From positions 133,765-197,764 of the forward strand of contig MU859080.1 in NCBI GenBank assembly GCA_033297205.1: DNA of 64,000 bases, written 5' to 3'. The translations under genes were made by a program, and so were the position numbers. The first letter of the stretch is position 1. Every line of letters starts with the position of its first letter. Source of the stretch: Pseudoneurospora amorphoporcata. Its lineage: Eukaryota > Ascomycota > Sordariomycetes > Sordariales > Sordariaceae. Under the pieces are notes generated by a model. The model was not told the origin of the DNA. It did not search any database and worked only from the letters and a program-made list of their open reading frames with translations. This document shows positions 1-10,016 of the stretch, one piece after another.

Positions 1-2
1 TT

Positions 3-2969
3 TTCGAACAGTATTGGAATGAGCAGGAGAGTGGCGTGACACAAGACAGGAGGCCCCAAAAGGTCCCTAGGAAATCCGGCCCTCGAGTGCTGCGAGAGCT
101 TCTCGAGCCGTCAGAATTCGGTCCCATGCACGAGCAGATATGGACGGAATATAACAAGCTCGAGCCCAACGAGCAGGACGAATTCAAGGGCGAGGTCATG
201 GTCAACTTTGCGCAGTCCGGTAGATCGGTTGATGCTTCGAGGGTTCGCGAGTTGTTCGCTGCAGTGCCTGTCCAGCAGTGGACGGAACCCATAGTCAAAG
301 CCGCCATCAAGGCCGAACTTGTCCTGGACGACGTGGACAACGCGAAGGTACTATTTACCGATGCTCTCAAGAAGAGAGGTCTCCATCAAGGACTTGATGA
401 TATCATGGCACACGCATTCACCACCTCTTCATGGCAGCTGGCCTTTGATATTTGGAAGTTGTTTGCCAGCTCCAAGGACTCTGAAAAGCTTACTGTCGAG
501 TTCAAAGCACTGGCTTCTGTTCCCGGCTTCCGGGATAAGTTGGCCGAGTTTGTCGAATTTGTTGCGCCGAAGGTGCCAGCGACGAAGGCCAAAAAGGCCT
601 CTAAACCCAAGTCCACCAAGGCAAAGGCTCCGGCCGATCCAGAGCCCACGCCCAACCCAACACTTGCAGTCGATACGGAGATCGCAGATTTTGTCAGAGT
701 TCTTGCCACCAAGTCACTACGCTTATTCTCGCCCACAGACGCAGTTGTCCTCCTTCGCCATGCTGCGGATTCATCAGCGTACGAGGCTTTCATCAAGCTG
801 GCTGTCGAACATGGAAAGACCAGAGCTGCGGCGGAAGCCTACAAGAAGTACCGCCAACTACCCAAGGCCAAGGTTCGCATTTGGGTTTTGCGCGCCATGC
901 TCGACATCTTTTATCCTACCGATGCGGCCGGCATGGAGCTTGTTCTGAGAGACTGGTACAGCCGCTACGACGCCCTTGAGAAGCGAGTCTATCAAAAGTT
1001 CCTAGCATTCTATGCTGGCCGTGGTGACACCAAGTCGGTAACACGTCTGGCCACCGAGTATCGTAAGCACCTTCCAGCGGAAGCTGCGCGAGATATGTCA
1101 CTTATCTCCAGTCTGATGCATGTGCACGCGCGCAACGGCAACTCTGGAGCGGCTCGCAAAGTGCTGGAAAACTGTTTAGAGCAGGCGGGCACGGGCAAAC
1201 CAAAGACTGTTCTTTGGAACATCTTGCTCAATGCTTACGCAAAAGCATCGGATTACAGTGGCTGTCTCGAGACCTTTGAGCGTCTGGATGAGGTTGGAAA
1301 GCCGGACTCATACTCTTATGGAACTGTCATGGGTATGGCCGCCGTGCGTGGTGATCTCTCGTTTGCTTTGGTGCTCTTCAATGCCGCAAAGGCTGACGGC
1401 ATCAAGCCTGATGTGGGAATGGTGGACAGCTTGATTGAAGCTTACTGCCAGAATGACCGATTCCGTGAGGCCGAGGTCATTGTGAAGCAGACGGTGAAGA
1501 ATGGCACACTTCCCGGCAAGTACACCGTTCTCTTCAACACCCTTCTCAATCACCACGCCAGGAAGCGAGACCTCAAGGGGTTGTACAACCTCGTGGAATA
1601 CATGCATGAGAACAAGATTCCCAGCGACAATGAGACCTATAGCCATCTCTTGTACGGCTTGATGTACTGCAAACAGTCGCATCACGCTCTCAACCTTTTG
1701 CGGGCTTCCGAGAAGGACAATCTTTTCAAGCCCTTGCCTGAACACTACGTTCTCCTTATGGCCTCATTCATTCACAGTCGTGAACCACACATGGCCCTCA
1801 AACTCAACGAGATCTTGTCCAAGCGCCAAGAACCCGAGATGGCCGAGCGGACCACCCGTGTCATTGACGCTTTGGGTAGATGGCAACAGCTCCCTGATCA
1901 CCAGAGGTGGCAGAAGGACCAAAAGTACTACATCACCAAGGCCATCAATCTGTTCAAACAGACCCTGCAGAAGACTGGAAAGGGTCATCATGAGGCTCCT
2001 CGCCCCGTGGTCAACCAGTTTGCCCACATCTTGTTCATCTTGACACAGATCCGGGATTTCGGCACCCTCGAAGAGATCATGGAACTGTACACCACCCAGT
2101 TCCCGTCTGCCAAGGAGCCTAGCAACCTGCCCATCCGCCTGCTCAACAACATGATGCTTGCCGACTACTATGAGCGCAAGTTCGACCGGGTCAGAGAGAT
2201 CTGGAACCACATTCTCAGGAAGACGACACTCCAAGCCTTCGGTGAAGTCAACGAGGAGGCACGGGAGACCGGTGCCGGCGAGGGCGCGGAAACACCAGCT
2301 CAACATCTTGTTGGTCCCTACAAGTGGATCCTGTGCGATCCCATCAAGACTATGCAGCGCGTCTTCTACGACGAGAACGACGCCAACGGGCTGATGGAGT
2401 TCGTCAAGGACGTGCGCAGCCGCGGCTTCGAGCTCGACAGCAAGAACTGGAACTACTACGTGCAATCGCTTGCGCGCATGAACCGCTTCCGCGAGGCCTT
2501 CGGCGAGTGCGAGGCCCGTCTCATGCCCAACTGGACGGGCTGGTACCGGGTGCGCGCGCGGTCCGCCGTGAAGAACCAGCTGCCGCTCGAGCTCCGTCGT
2601 CTCGGCTCGTTCCCTCAGCGCCCGAGACCCATCTCGCACACCTTGATCATCATGGCCAAGAAGTACATGGACTTGGAGAACTTGGCCAACTGGCAGAGGG
2701 AGGCAGCCAACCAGCTGGAGTGGGTGAATGCGGAGTGCACGCTTACCGTCAAGGCTGTCAAGACCATGATCAGGGCGGACTCGGAATTGGAGAAGAGCGT
2801 CTTCAATGAGACCGAGGGCGTGCTGACGACGGAAGAAGGAAGGGACGCTGAAAGATATGATGAAGATGGGGAGGAGAATTGGTCAGAGATGACGGAGGAA
2901 GAGATAAGGACGACGGCGAAAAGAGAGCAGGCGTTTGCGAACCAGCTCATGTCGAAACGTGTTGTATAA
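3..2969 (+). CDS. cya-5: CYA-5/Pet309-type mitochondrial PPR protein (5' truncated)
   Basis: The frame is open from base 3, so the true start lies left of the window; 989 residues are visible to the TAA at 2967-2969. The protein is helical-repeat rich. PPR-like units are clear around nt 1200-1720, with patterns such as 'WNILLNAYAKASDYSGCLETF', 'KPDSYSYGTVMGMAA' and 'YTVLFNTLLNHHARKRDL'. A Lys/Ala/Pro-rich low-complexity linker lies near nt 570-660 and an acidic tail closes the protein. Pet309 in yeast and CYA-5 in Neurospora are mitochondrial PPR proteins needed for COX1 mRNA stability or translation, hence cytochrome oxidase assembly. The identification rests on overall architecture and size. 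Any mitochondrial targeting peptide would be in the missing part. No intron is needed in the visible part. Another large mitochondrial PPR factor is the main alternative. Confidence 0.75.
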   Translation, partial: FEQYWNEQESGVTQDRRPQKVPRKSGPRVLRELLEPSEFGPMHEQIWTEYNKLEPNEQDEFKGEVMVNFAQSGRSVDASRVRELFAAVPVQQWTEPIVKAAIKAELVLDDVDNAKVLFTDALKKRGLHQGLDDIMAHAFTTSSWQLAFDIWKLFASSKDSEKLTVEFKALASVPGFRDKLAEFVEFVAPKVPATKAKKASKPKSTKAKAPADPEPTPNPTLAVDTEIADFVRVLATKSLRLFSPTDAVVLLRHAADSSAYEAFIKLAVEHGKTRAAAEAYKKYRQLPKAKVRIWVLRAMLDIFYPTDAAGMELVLRDWYSRYDALEKRVYQKFLAFYAGRGDTKSVTRLATEYRKHLPAEAARDMSLISSLMHVHARNGNSGAARKVLENCLEQAGTGKPKTVLWNILLNAYAKASDYSGCLETFERLDEVGKPDSYSYGTVMGMAAVRGDLSFALVLFNAAKADGIKPDVGMVDSLIEAYCQNDRFREAEVIVKQTVKNGTLPGKYTVLFNTLLNHHARKRDLKGLYNLVEYMHENKIPSDNETYSHLLYGLMYCKQSHHALNLLRASEKDNLFKPLPEHYVLLMASFIHSREPHMALKLNEILSKRQEPEMAERTTRVIDALGRWQQLPDHQRWQKDQKYYITKAINLFKQTLQKTGKGHHEAPRPVVNQFAHILFILTQIRDFGTLEEIMELYTTQFPSAKEPSNLPIRLLNNMMLADYYERKFDRVREIWNHILRKTTLQAFGEVNEEARETGAGEGAETPAQHLVGPYKWILCDPIKTMQRVFYDENDANGLMEFVKDVRSRGFELDSKNWNYYVQSLARMNRFREAFGECEARLMPNWTGWYRVRARSAVKNQLPLELRRLGSFPQRPRPISHTLIIMAKKYMDLENLANWQREAANQLEWVNAECTLTVKAVKTMIRADSELEKSVFNETEGVLTTEEGRDAERYDEDGEENWSEMTEEEIRTTAKREQAFANQLMSKRVV

Positions 2970-3492
2970 AACAGACATATACCTTGTACAAATACCTTTG
3001 AAAGAAGTTGGGAGCATGGGACGGAGTATAGACATGACGGGCTTGAAAGACTTTTTGTTTGCATAATTTATTTGGGCTGCATGGTAATCATGCTGTTTAG
3101 GGCATGGTGGTGAACTACATAGACTTTGGGCTCCGGTAGAAAATGGCATGGACAGGAAAAGTGTCGGGCTTGCGCATGGCCGGAGTTACGCTACATCGAG
3201 GTAGAGGCGCTGCGTTGAAGTGTTTGGAAAGGGGTTTTTGGAAATGACAAGATAGGTAGAACATGACGAACAAACAAAGCAAAGTGAGCATGAGGAATAT
3301 GGTACAAGGTTCATTTTATGCTATCATGCTAACTAGGAGTTGTGTCTTCCTGTCTATAATATAATATGCTTTTCCCTCTTCGTTTCTTGTCCAGCAATAA
3401 TGCTTTCCACCATCCACCATCCCCCTTTCAACGCCTACCATAAGTGTACAAAACAACGACAAAAACATAGAGAGACCGAACAATACAGTAAC
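2970..3492. other. Convergent intergenic region
   Basis: This is 3' flank shared by the cya-5-type gene (rightward) and the FSH1-type gene (leftward). It holds AT-rich stretches such as 'tataatataatatgc' near 3355 but no convincing ORF or RNA gene. Confidence 0.6.
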
Positions 3493-4500
3493 CTAATTCC
3501 TCAACCCCTCCTCCCTACCATCTGAACCCTCCACCCTCCTCCTCAACTTCTCCATCAACTCCGCCACCCTCACCGAACACTCTGTCGTCCTCGGCAACTC
3601 ATGTCCGCCGCCATGATCAAACCTCTCATTCATGCCTCCCTCGAACAACTGCGCCAGCTGGACACTCGCCGGCCACCTCGGATCCTTCCCACCATACACA
3701 TGCACAGTTGGCACAATCTCACCCAAGTCCCCCACCGCCTTCCTCATCCTTTCATCGGTAAAATCCAACCCAAACACATCTCTCAAATCTCTTAAATGCT
3801 TCTTGCTGGTAGGATCATGGATCAGATCGTCAACCTCATCCCACAGCCCCTCGCCCCTCCTGATGGTGTCAGGATTATCCGCCTTGAACTTGAGTTTCTC
3901 CGTGCGCTTGTGTAGCAGCGCCGCAGTCTGATGATGCACCTCCCACGCTCGTTCCGAGACAGGAACACCCAGGTCTTGCAACACGGGAAGGGAAGGGCCG
4001 CCGCAGATGAACATGACGCCCTTGAACGGCAGTTCAAATTTTGTGTCGACGAGTTGCGGGTTGGTGAGGTGTTCCTGGTAGCGGTACAAAATGTAGGACA
4101 TGAGGAGAGAACAACCTTGGGAAAACCCCATGACGAGGTCGAAGGGACCTTCTTTGGATTCAAACAGAAGTTGGTCGAGCTGGTCGTGCGCGGCGCGGAT
4201 CTCGGAGGTGTTGGAGGATTGGGCGGGCCACCAGGCGTAGAATTTGGGGTTTTGGTTCCAGATGCTGTCGACTCCCACCGTGGGGGCTGAGGGGAGGGGC
4301 GCGTTGGGGAAGGTGAAGGTGTAGCTTTGTTTGGGGAGTTTGAGGCGGAATGCTGCTGTTGTTGTTGATGTTAGTATGGCTGGCGAGGAGAAAGGAATGA
4401 GGAGGAGAAGAAGAAGAAGAAGGGGGGGGAACTTGCCTGTTTGTGATCGAAAGATTTCACCGCTGGTGCCGTAGCCGTGGAGGGCTAGGACCCGGGTCAT
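3493..4500 (-). CDS. FSH1-family serine hydrolase (DUF341), one GC-AG intron
   Basis: The start chosen is the ATG at 4500-4498, giving MTRVLALHGYGTSGEIFRSQ, the usual N-terminus of this alpha/beta-hydrolase family; upstream in-frame ATGs at 4548, 4533 and 4521 would add up to 16 residues. The nucleophile elbow is GFSQG (Ser), an Asp is available in 'GGKDPRWP', and the likely catalytic His lies in 'DHGGGHELPR'. Exons are 4500-4437 and 4355-3493. The intron 4436-4356 (81 nt) starts with GCAAGT instead of GT, has 'ACTAAC' as branch site and ends in CAG. It is a multiple of three with no stop, so retention would insert a Leu-run peptide. Relatives include yeast FSH1-3 and fungal esterases of secondary metabolism; the substrate is unknown and no biosynthetic cluster surrounds it. 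Confidence 0.85.
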   Translation of the reverse strand: MTRVLALHGYGTSGEIFRSQTGKFPPLLLLLLLLIPFSSPAILTSTTTAAFRLKLPKQSYTFTFPNAPLPSAPTVGVDSIWNQNPKFYAWWPAQSSNTSEIRAAHDQLDQLLFESKEGPFDLVMGFSQGCSLLMSYILYRYQEHLTNPQLVDTKFELPFKGVMFICGGPSLPVLQDLGVPVSERAWEVHHQTAALLHKRTEKLKFKADNPDTIRRGEGLWDEVDDLIHDPTSKKHLRDLRDVFGLDFTDERMRKAVGDLGEIVPTVHVYGGKDPRWPASVQLAQLFEGGMNERFDHGGGHELPRTTECSVRVAELMEKLRRRVEGSDGREEGLRN

Positions 4501-5405
4501 CTTGGGCTTTGTGTCTTGCATTGAGGAACCCATAGTTGCGAAATGCAACTGCTTGCGTCCAAGTCTTTGTGTGTTTGGTTGTGTATGCTATCAAGTCTAA
4601 GTCGAGTTGCGTGGTGGGAAATCAACGAAGAGAGTGTAGAGAACAAAACAGGTGAAGCAGTCCTTCGTTGGAGCTTCAAGTAAAAAGAGAAAGCAAGAAG
4701 AACAACAACGACGACTTCTCAAGCTAAATTGGTAACCATGGTCGAGTTTTGTAGATTTGATTGGAAGGCATCATCCAACTTTTTTGTCTTTTCTTTGGGG
4801 CTTTCAGCTTATCAAAACTCGGTACTCCGGGAATCCGTTGGAGGACGTCCGACGGTTGAGCGTGAGATTGGGCCTCGCCTGGGAACGGTTTCCGAGCTGA
4901 ATGGGTGTAGAAGGTCCGGCTGGTAGTCTAGGTCGAGATATTGTCGAGTGTCAATGGCGCCTTCTGTGCATCTTTCTTTCTCTTAACCTCGATTTGTCGT
5001 CACGTTGAGGTGTTGGGGTGAAAATGGGGGACGACGACACTTTAAAGTTTCTTATCCTTTTGCATCAGCATTGTCGATCCCGCATTGTCGAGTCAATCCG
5101 ATTCGTTGACAACAAAGTTGATTATTGATTTTGTCTCAGATCTGACTTTGCCATGAGGTACTTCAGCTGGATACGATGAAGCCACCAATAACCATTGCAT
5201 GTACGCACATTGTTCTTGCTTCATGCCATTCCATGCATCGTTCACATGCCAGGTTCGATGTTAAGGTTGGACTGTGCATGTACATGAGGCTGTTGGATTA
5301 TGACGGCGCAGCTGAATTCCGTGTAACCATGATCACATATTTGATATGTTGACATCGAGCTGACAAAAGAAAGAGGGAAATCCTCGATGATGCTACTTCT
5401 TCACG

Positions 5406-5476
<71 letters not shown>

Positions 5477-5766
5477 CAGTTCAATGCTCAAAAACCCATG
5501 TCATCAAACTCTTTTCACATGTTTCGGGTATGTTAACCCGTCGGCTCGTCATGTTCCGCATTGCTGTTTATTGTTTACGGGTATGTTGATCGGCAAGCTT
5601 CCCGATCGGAAACATTCTCTCACGGTTAAACCGCCCGATCGGAACCCGGATTAAGTCTTTATGTTGTGAAGGCTGCGTTGAAAGACTTATTTCTTTAGCT
5701 ACTCCACACCAACTGCAGTTCCTGATGCTATTTGCAACCAAACTCTCGCGGGACAACCACTCCTAC
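4501..5766. other. Intergenic region between FSH1-type gene and a hypothetical gene
   Basis: Upstream DNA of the leftward FSH1-type gene, and 3' flank of the next leftward gene. It contains the long T tract listed separately. Short ORFs (for example 4729-4926 +) lack family features. Confidence 0.55.
5411..5476. repeat. Uninterrupted T homopolymer, 66 nt
   Basis: Pure run of T between 'acgagttc' and 'cagttcaatg'. It lies in intergenic DNA downstream of the hypothetical gene at 5767-7275. Length in an assembly may be imprecise. Confidence 0.95.
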
Positions 5767-7275
5767 CTACCTCCTTCTACTACGAACACTTCCCTCCCTT
5801 CCCCTCTCCCTCTCCCTCTCCCTCGTCCTTTCCCTTCTTCCTTCTCCATCAGTGTCTCTCTCCCTCTCCCTTTCTCTCTCATTCCTTCCACCCTTCTCCT
5901 CTTTCCCACTTCCGTTCCCACCATCGCCCTTTCCCTTTTCCCATTTTTCGTAATCCCTAACTGCCCCCTTAACAACTCTCTTCACACTTTCCTTCTTCCT
6001 CCCTTTTTTCTCTTCCTCCTTCTTTCCGCCAGTCAACCCCTCCTCAATGATCCCTCCCACCAACCCCGCCACCCCCCTCTGCACGACTTGCTTAACCACA
6101 TGATGTCTCAGCCCGCCCTTGCGCATCAGCTTCGGATGCCGTTTATGCTCGTGCTCAATCAACCCGTCCACTACCGCGGCGCCTAGGGCCGCCGCCGCGA
6201 TTTTTGAGCCGGAGGCGGCGGAAAAGAGGGGGGTGGAGGGCGAGTCCTTGCGGAGTTTGAGAGCCGTGGCGGCGCCGGCTTCGAGAGCGCGGGAGGCGGC
6301 TTTGAGGAGGGAGGCCGCTTTGGGGGAGGATTTGAGGTCTTTGAAGTTGAGGGTTGAGGAGAGCGAGGGACGGTGGGCATGGTTGGATGGGTAAGAGTGA
6401 TGACGGTGGGAAGTGGATGGGAGAGGGGGGTTGGAGTGTGCGCGGCGGTGGTAGTGGCGGGGGTTGTTGTTGTTGTGGTGGTGGTGGTAGCTGTCTTCTC
6501 GCTCGTCCTCGTCGTCGTCGTCGGTGTACGTGGGTTGGTGGTGGGGGATTGTGCTGGATCGGGGACGTGGACGAGAGTATTTATGGTCATAAGCGACTGA
6601 ACCTCTATGGGGAGGTGTAGGTGAGCGGTTGATATGGCGGCGAGGACGGGTGCAAGGAGAAACGGCTGTTTCGGAGTCTGATGCCTCTTGGTGTGGCTCA
6701 CGCCTTGGTCTTGATCTTACTGAATCCCTTCGGTAATGATCTGTCCCGGAGAGGTTGTCAGGTCGCATTGACTGTCGACGGCTTTGATCGATTGGAGATC
6801 GGGTACGAGGTGAGAGAGTGCCAATGGTGGATGGTCGCCGTACAATGGTTGATGGTCTTGGTATTCTGCCCCGTGAACGAGTTGAGCGTGCGTCGTCATC
6901 ATGCTCGCCTCTCCGGTTCATGGACGTAGCATCACCGGCTTCCAGGTCCAAGTCCCATTGATTCTTTTCTTCATCCCTGTCATGGTCCTGATTAGAAGGT
7001 TGGCTGAGGTAGTATACATCCCGGGGGTGATAATCGGATTCTGGGTCATCTTTGTAGTCCTCGTCAATAGTTGATATGCGTGAGTGATTGTCGTCGCTCG
7101 TGACTGATGTACTTCTTCGGCTTTTTCTTCGGCGATGTGTCAATGCTGGAGAGGACTGTCGTCGGTGGCTGTGGTGACTAATCGTATCGTCCTGTCGAGT
7201 ATTCCTCTCCGAGCGAGGATAGCGAGCGGGATGGGGTGGACAGGACTCGCTTGGTCGTCTTATGAGGCTAGCCAT
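5767..7275 (-). CDS. Hypothetical disordered Arg/Ser/His-rich protein, 502 aa
   Basis: A single uninterrupted frame from ATG at 7275 to TAG at 5769-5767. The N-terminal two thirds is low complexity: Arg/Ser-rich, with short Asp/Glu patches, and a His/Asn run near residues 260-300 encoded by CAC/CAT/AAC repeats. The C-terminal third is ordered-looking: an Ala-rich helix ('LLKAASRALEAGAATALKLR'), 'AAAALGAAVVDGLIEHEHKR' and a Gly-containing hydrophobic stretch ('GVAGLVGGIIEEGLTGG'), then a basic tail. The last ~30 residues are Glu/Arg repeats encoded by a CT-rich microsatellite near 5800-5890. The Ala/Gly block resembles glycine-zipper-like segments common in fungal disordered proteins, but I cannot name a family. 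No signal peptide is visible. Function unknown. Confidence 0.7.
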   Translation of the reverse strand: MASLIRRPSESCPPHPARYPRSERNTRQDDTISHHSHRRQSSPALTHRRRKSRRSTSVTSDDNHSRISTIDEDYKDDPESDYHPRDVYYLSQPSNQDHDRDEEKNQWDLDLEAGDATSMNRRGEHDDDARSTRSRGRIPRPSTIVRRPSTIGTLSPRTRSPIDQSRRQSMRPDNLSGTDHYRRDSVRSRPRREPHQEASDSETAVSPCTRPRRHINRSPTPPHRGSVAYDHKYSRPRPRSSTIPHHQPTYTDDDDEDEREDSYHHHHNNNNPRHYHRRAHSNPPLPSTSHRHHSYPSNHAHRPSLSSTLNFKDLKSSPKAASLLKAASRALEAGAATALKLRKDSPSTPLFSAASGSKIAAAALGAAVVDGLIEHEHKRHPKLMRKGGLRHHVVKQVVQRGVAGLVGGIIEEGLTGGKKEEEKKGRKKESVKRVVKGAVRDYEKWEKGKGDGGNGSGKEEKGGRNERERERERDTDGEGRRERTRERERERGREGSVRSRRR

Positions 7276-8546
7276 CTTGAAGGCGACTGTAGCCGTACCA
7301 AACTGATCTGGAACTTCAATGAATTTCTTTAACAGTCGAGACGATGTTTTCCTGTTGTTTCAACAGTGGTAATTGTTCGGTTGATAGATGATACCAAGGA
7401 AGAGCGGCAGCAAGGGTATAGCCGAGATGTCGGTCGTACCAAGCTTGAACGGATGATTATAGCAAAGTTACGGTCGGATGTCATCAAGTTATTATCAATC
7501 TTATAAGAAGTATTGCTATGTAGTAACGGTCAACAACAAACTACCCTTCTCCTACCTCCATCAACCCAAGCAGCTGTTCGAGACCTGGCAGTGGCTTTAT
7601 GTATCCTTCAATCCTACCCATCTGCGGCTCCCACCGAGATCCCTCTGCACATCAACGCCATGCCAGGAAACAAGCTTTTGACCAAACCGGAAGATGTGCG
7701 CTGTTCTCAGTTGAACCCTCGGCACGTCACAGTGCATGAAAGTCAGATGTGAGGCAATTGGCTTGTTCCAGATGTTTGGTATTAGTGTGGTGACACGGCC
7801 TTCGGTAGCCCGGACTGAGGAATGGTCTCGAACTGCCGTTTTACAATTGTATACCTGTGTACTTGTGTACCTCAACACTACCTGCTTTGTCTCGTGTTGG
7901 AGTGGAGGTTGGTACGCTGGGTGGAGGGGGAGATGCCTCTGGAAGATTTAGTAAGGCAGAGACCGGATTTATGTGATCGATATACTCGATATTGCGCCTG
8001 AACAAGGAATATCGATGTGGTTCGACTTGCCAGCAACCATCTGTCTTTCAATTGTGGTACAAAGCAGTCATTGTGTCTGACCACTTTTTGTTCCTGGAAA
8101 GGAAGCGCTGAAGATGTTTGATCGTCGTATTAAATATGGAAGGCATGCGCACTGGTTCCACAACCGAATGAATCGAATGTTTCTGATTCCCCATTAAAAA
8201 GACGCGCAGCTACCGGTAACATGTGTTCACCGCGACCCCGTCTGTCTAACAGTAAGTAACAGTAAGCATACATGTTTGTGGTGTATTGACATCACCACAG
8301 CGGTTACCCCAGTTCCGCTTGTGATCTTTCTGACCGAACCCCGGATTACCCCCGTCTTGCACACAAACAGAGAAGCCCTCTCTTCTTCCTCCAGGTCTCA
8401 CCTATCCAGATGTACGACTGCGCCAGAGAGGACATAGCTTGCGTCATCTGATACCTAATTGTTAAACAGTGACTCACACAATGTTCTCCTGTAACCCATT
8501 CCCTCTTCCTTGCCCGTTCTCACCAAGACGAAGAAACGAACAGCGT
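7276..8546. other. Intergenic region, nothing assigned
   Basis: 1.27 kb upstream of the hypothetical gene at 5767-7275 and downstream of the membrane protein gene. Only short ORFs in all frames; no tRNA, repeat or conserved protein segment recognised. Confidence 0.5.
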
Positions 8547-10016
8547 TCACTTCACTTCCTCTCCCGATGAAGACTTTCCGTCATCTTCGTGCTCTTCCGT
8601 ATTGTTGGCTGGTTTTCCTTTGGTACCGGTCTGTGGAGGAGTATAGACCACCTTAGCGTAGGCACGTGAGAGACGCTCTGGACGGGCCGTTTCAACTGTC
8701 AGACCTTGAGGGAAACCGGAGTGATAGCTGCTGTGAGTCGAGGCAAACGTATCATCCCCGGAGTTGCTCGTGTTGACTATGTCGTCTGCGTTCAGTGCCT
8801 CTTGCTGCGAGAGTGCGGGTAGCTGTGGTTTGTTCAGTTCGACCGGGGAGGAAGTGGGAAGATCATGCTCAGAGGCATTCATGTGCGAGTGGCTTTGTTC
8901 GTGCTGGGTGGCTTGTTGGTCGGGCTCTTGAACTCGCAGCTTGAATCTCTGGTTTGAGGCCTGCTGCTCCGGTTGCCGTTCAAGGATCGGTAATTTCTTC
9001 AGGTCATCCTGCTCGGGGAGCTTGGCCGGTGGGACAACGAATTGATGTCCATCAAAGGGCGAGCGTTGTGGGTGACTCCGGTCCGATTCCTTCGACTTGC
9101 GCGAATATGCCCCATCTTCCACGATGGTCCTATCGTCTTGGAAACTGCTTGATCCACTGGCCTGTACTCCTGGCGGCGACGTATTTGAAAGCTCACGAAC
9201 TTGTTTGGGGCCGTAGAGGTCGTTCAGCTCGTTTCCCAGGTTGAGAAACTCCCGCCTCTGCCGCCGTTTGTGCAAAAATAAGGCCAGTCCTGCAATAACT
9301 AGCAGTCCAAGAACGGTGGCAACAATACCAGCAATAGCCGCCGCAGGAAAGCTATTGAGGGGCTCCTGAACAGGGTAGCCTATGGCATAGACAACGTCGG
9401 AGACGACAACGGTCGGTTCGGCGCTATTGGGTGATGCCGTATTTGCATTTGTGATAGGGGGAGGTGTCACTGCTGCCTGGAGGACGCTGAAGCACGGTGT
9501 CTGGCCTCCCAGGTCAGTCGTCCACGGGGTGTAACCGCTAGGAAGTCATTCATTAGCATGATTCCAGTCTGAGTTACGTTCCTCAACCGCAGGATTGTGC
9601 TTACTTGGGGCAGCAACGGGCTGAAATTGAGTAGTAGTCGGCGGGGCAGCGTTCTAGGGCTGCCTGTTCGGGATTTGGTGCTTTAGGATACACGTCATTG
9701 AACCCAATTGCCACCGATGTTTGCGACTGGGAAGGGCAACAGTCTTGCCTGGTGTTTACGCAACCAACAAATGGTGCGTAAATGGCTGATGACTTCAGTT
9801 TGAGTAGGGTGAACTCAGGTGTCGCGCATGTCTTTGTCAATAGGCTTGCGCCCGGCTCATGTGTGGCTGCTACAGTACTACCTGGAAACGAGGTGACGAC
9901 AATTGAGGGCTGTTCTACCGTCGCTGTCGCTCCTAGAGCGGTCGGTGATCTGTAATGATGTGTAAGCCAAAAAATCACATCAACGTCAGATTGAGAAGGA
10001 CTTACGCGCTGCTCAT
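8547..10016 (-). CDS. Single-pass membrane protein with Cys-rich ectodomain, 448 aa, two introns
   Basis: Spliced model: exon 1 10016-10006 (11 nt, MSSA), exon 2 9949-9605, exon 3 9537-8547. Introns 10005-9950 and 9604-9538 have GTAAG donors and CAG/TAG acceptors, and the joins keep frame throughout. The N-terminal ~180 residues are Ser/Thr/Pro-rich with Cys pairs ('QDCCPSQ', 'ARCCPNGYTPW'), followed by one hydrophobic segment at about residues 184-207 ('AAAIAGIVATVLGLLVIAGL') and a basic stop-transfer (HKRRQRRE). The remaining ~240 residues are a polar cytoplasmic tail. There is no cleavable signal peptide, so a type III topology is likely. This layout is common among fungal wall-associated or sensor-like proteins, but no WSC or MID2 domain is recognisable, so function is open. 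Confidence 0.75.

Noticed and set aside
1764..2639. 291-codon ORF on the minus strand
   Set aside because: Antisense of the PPR gene, no domain recognised.
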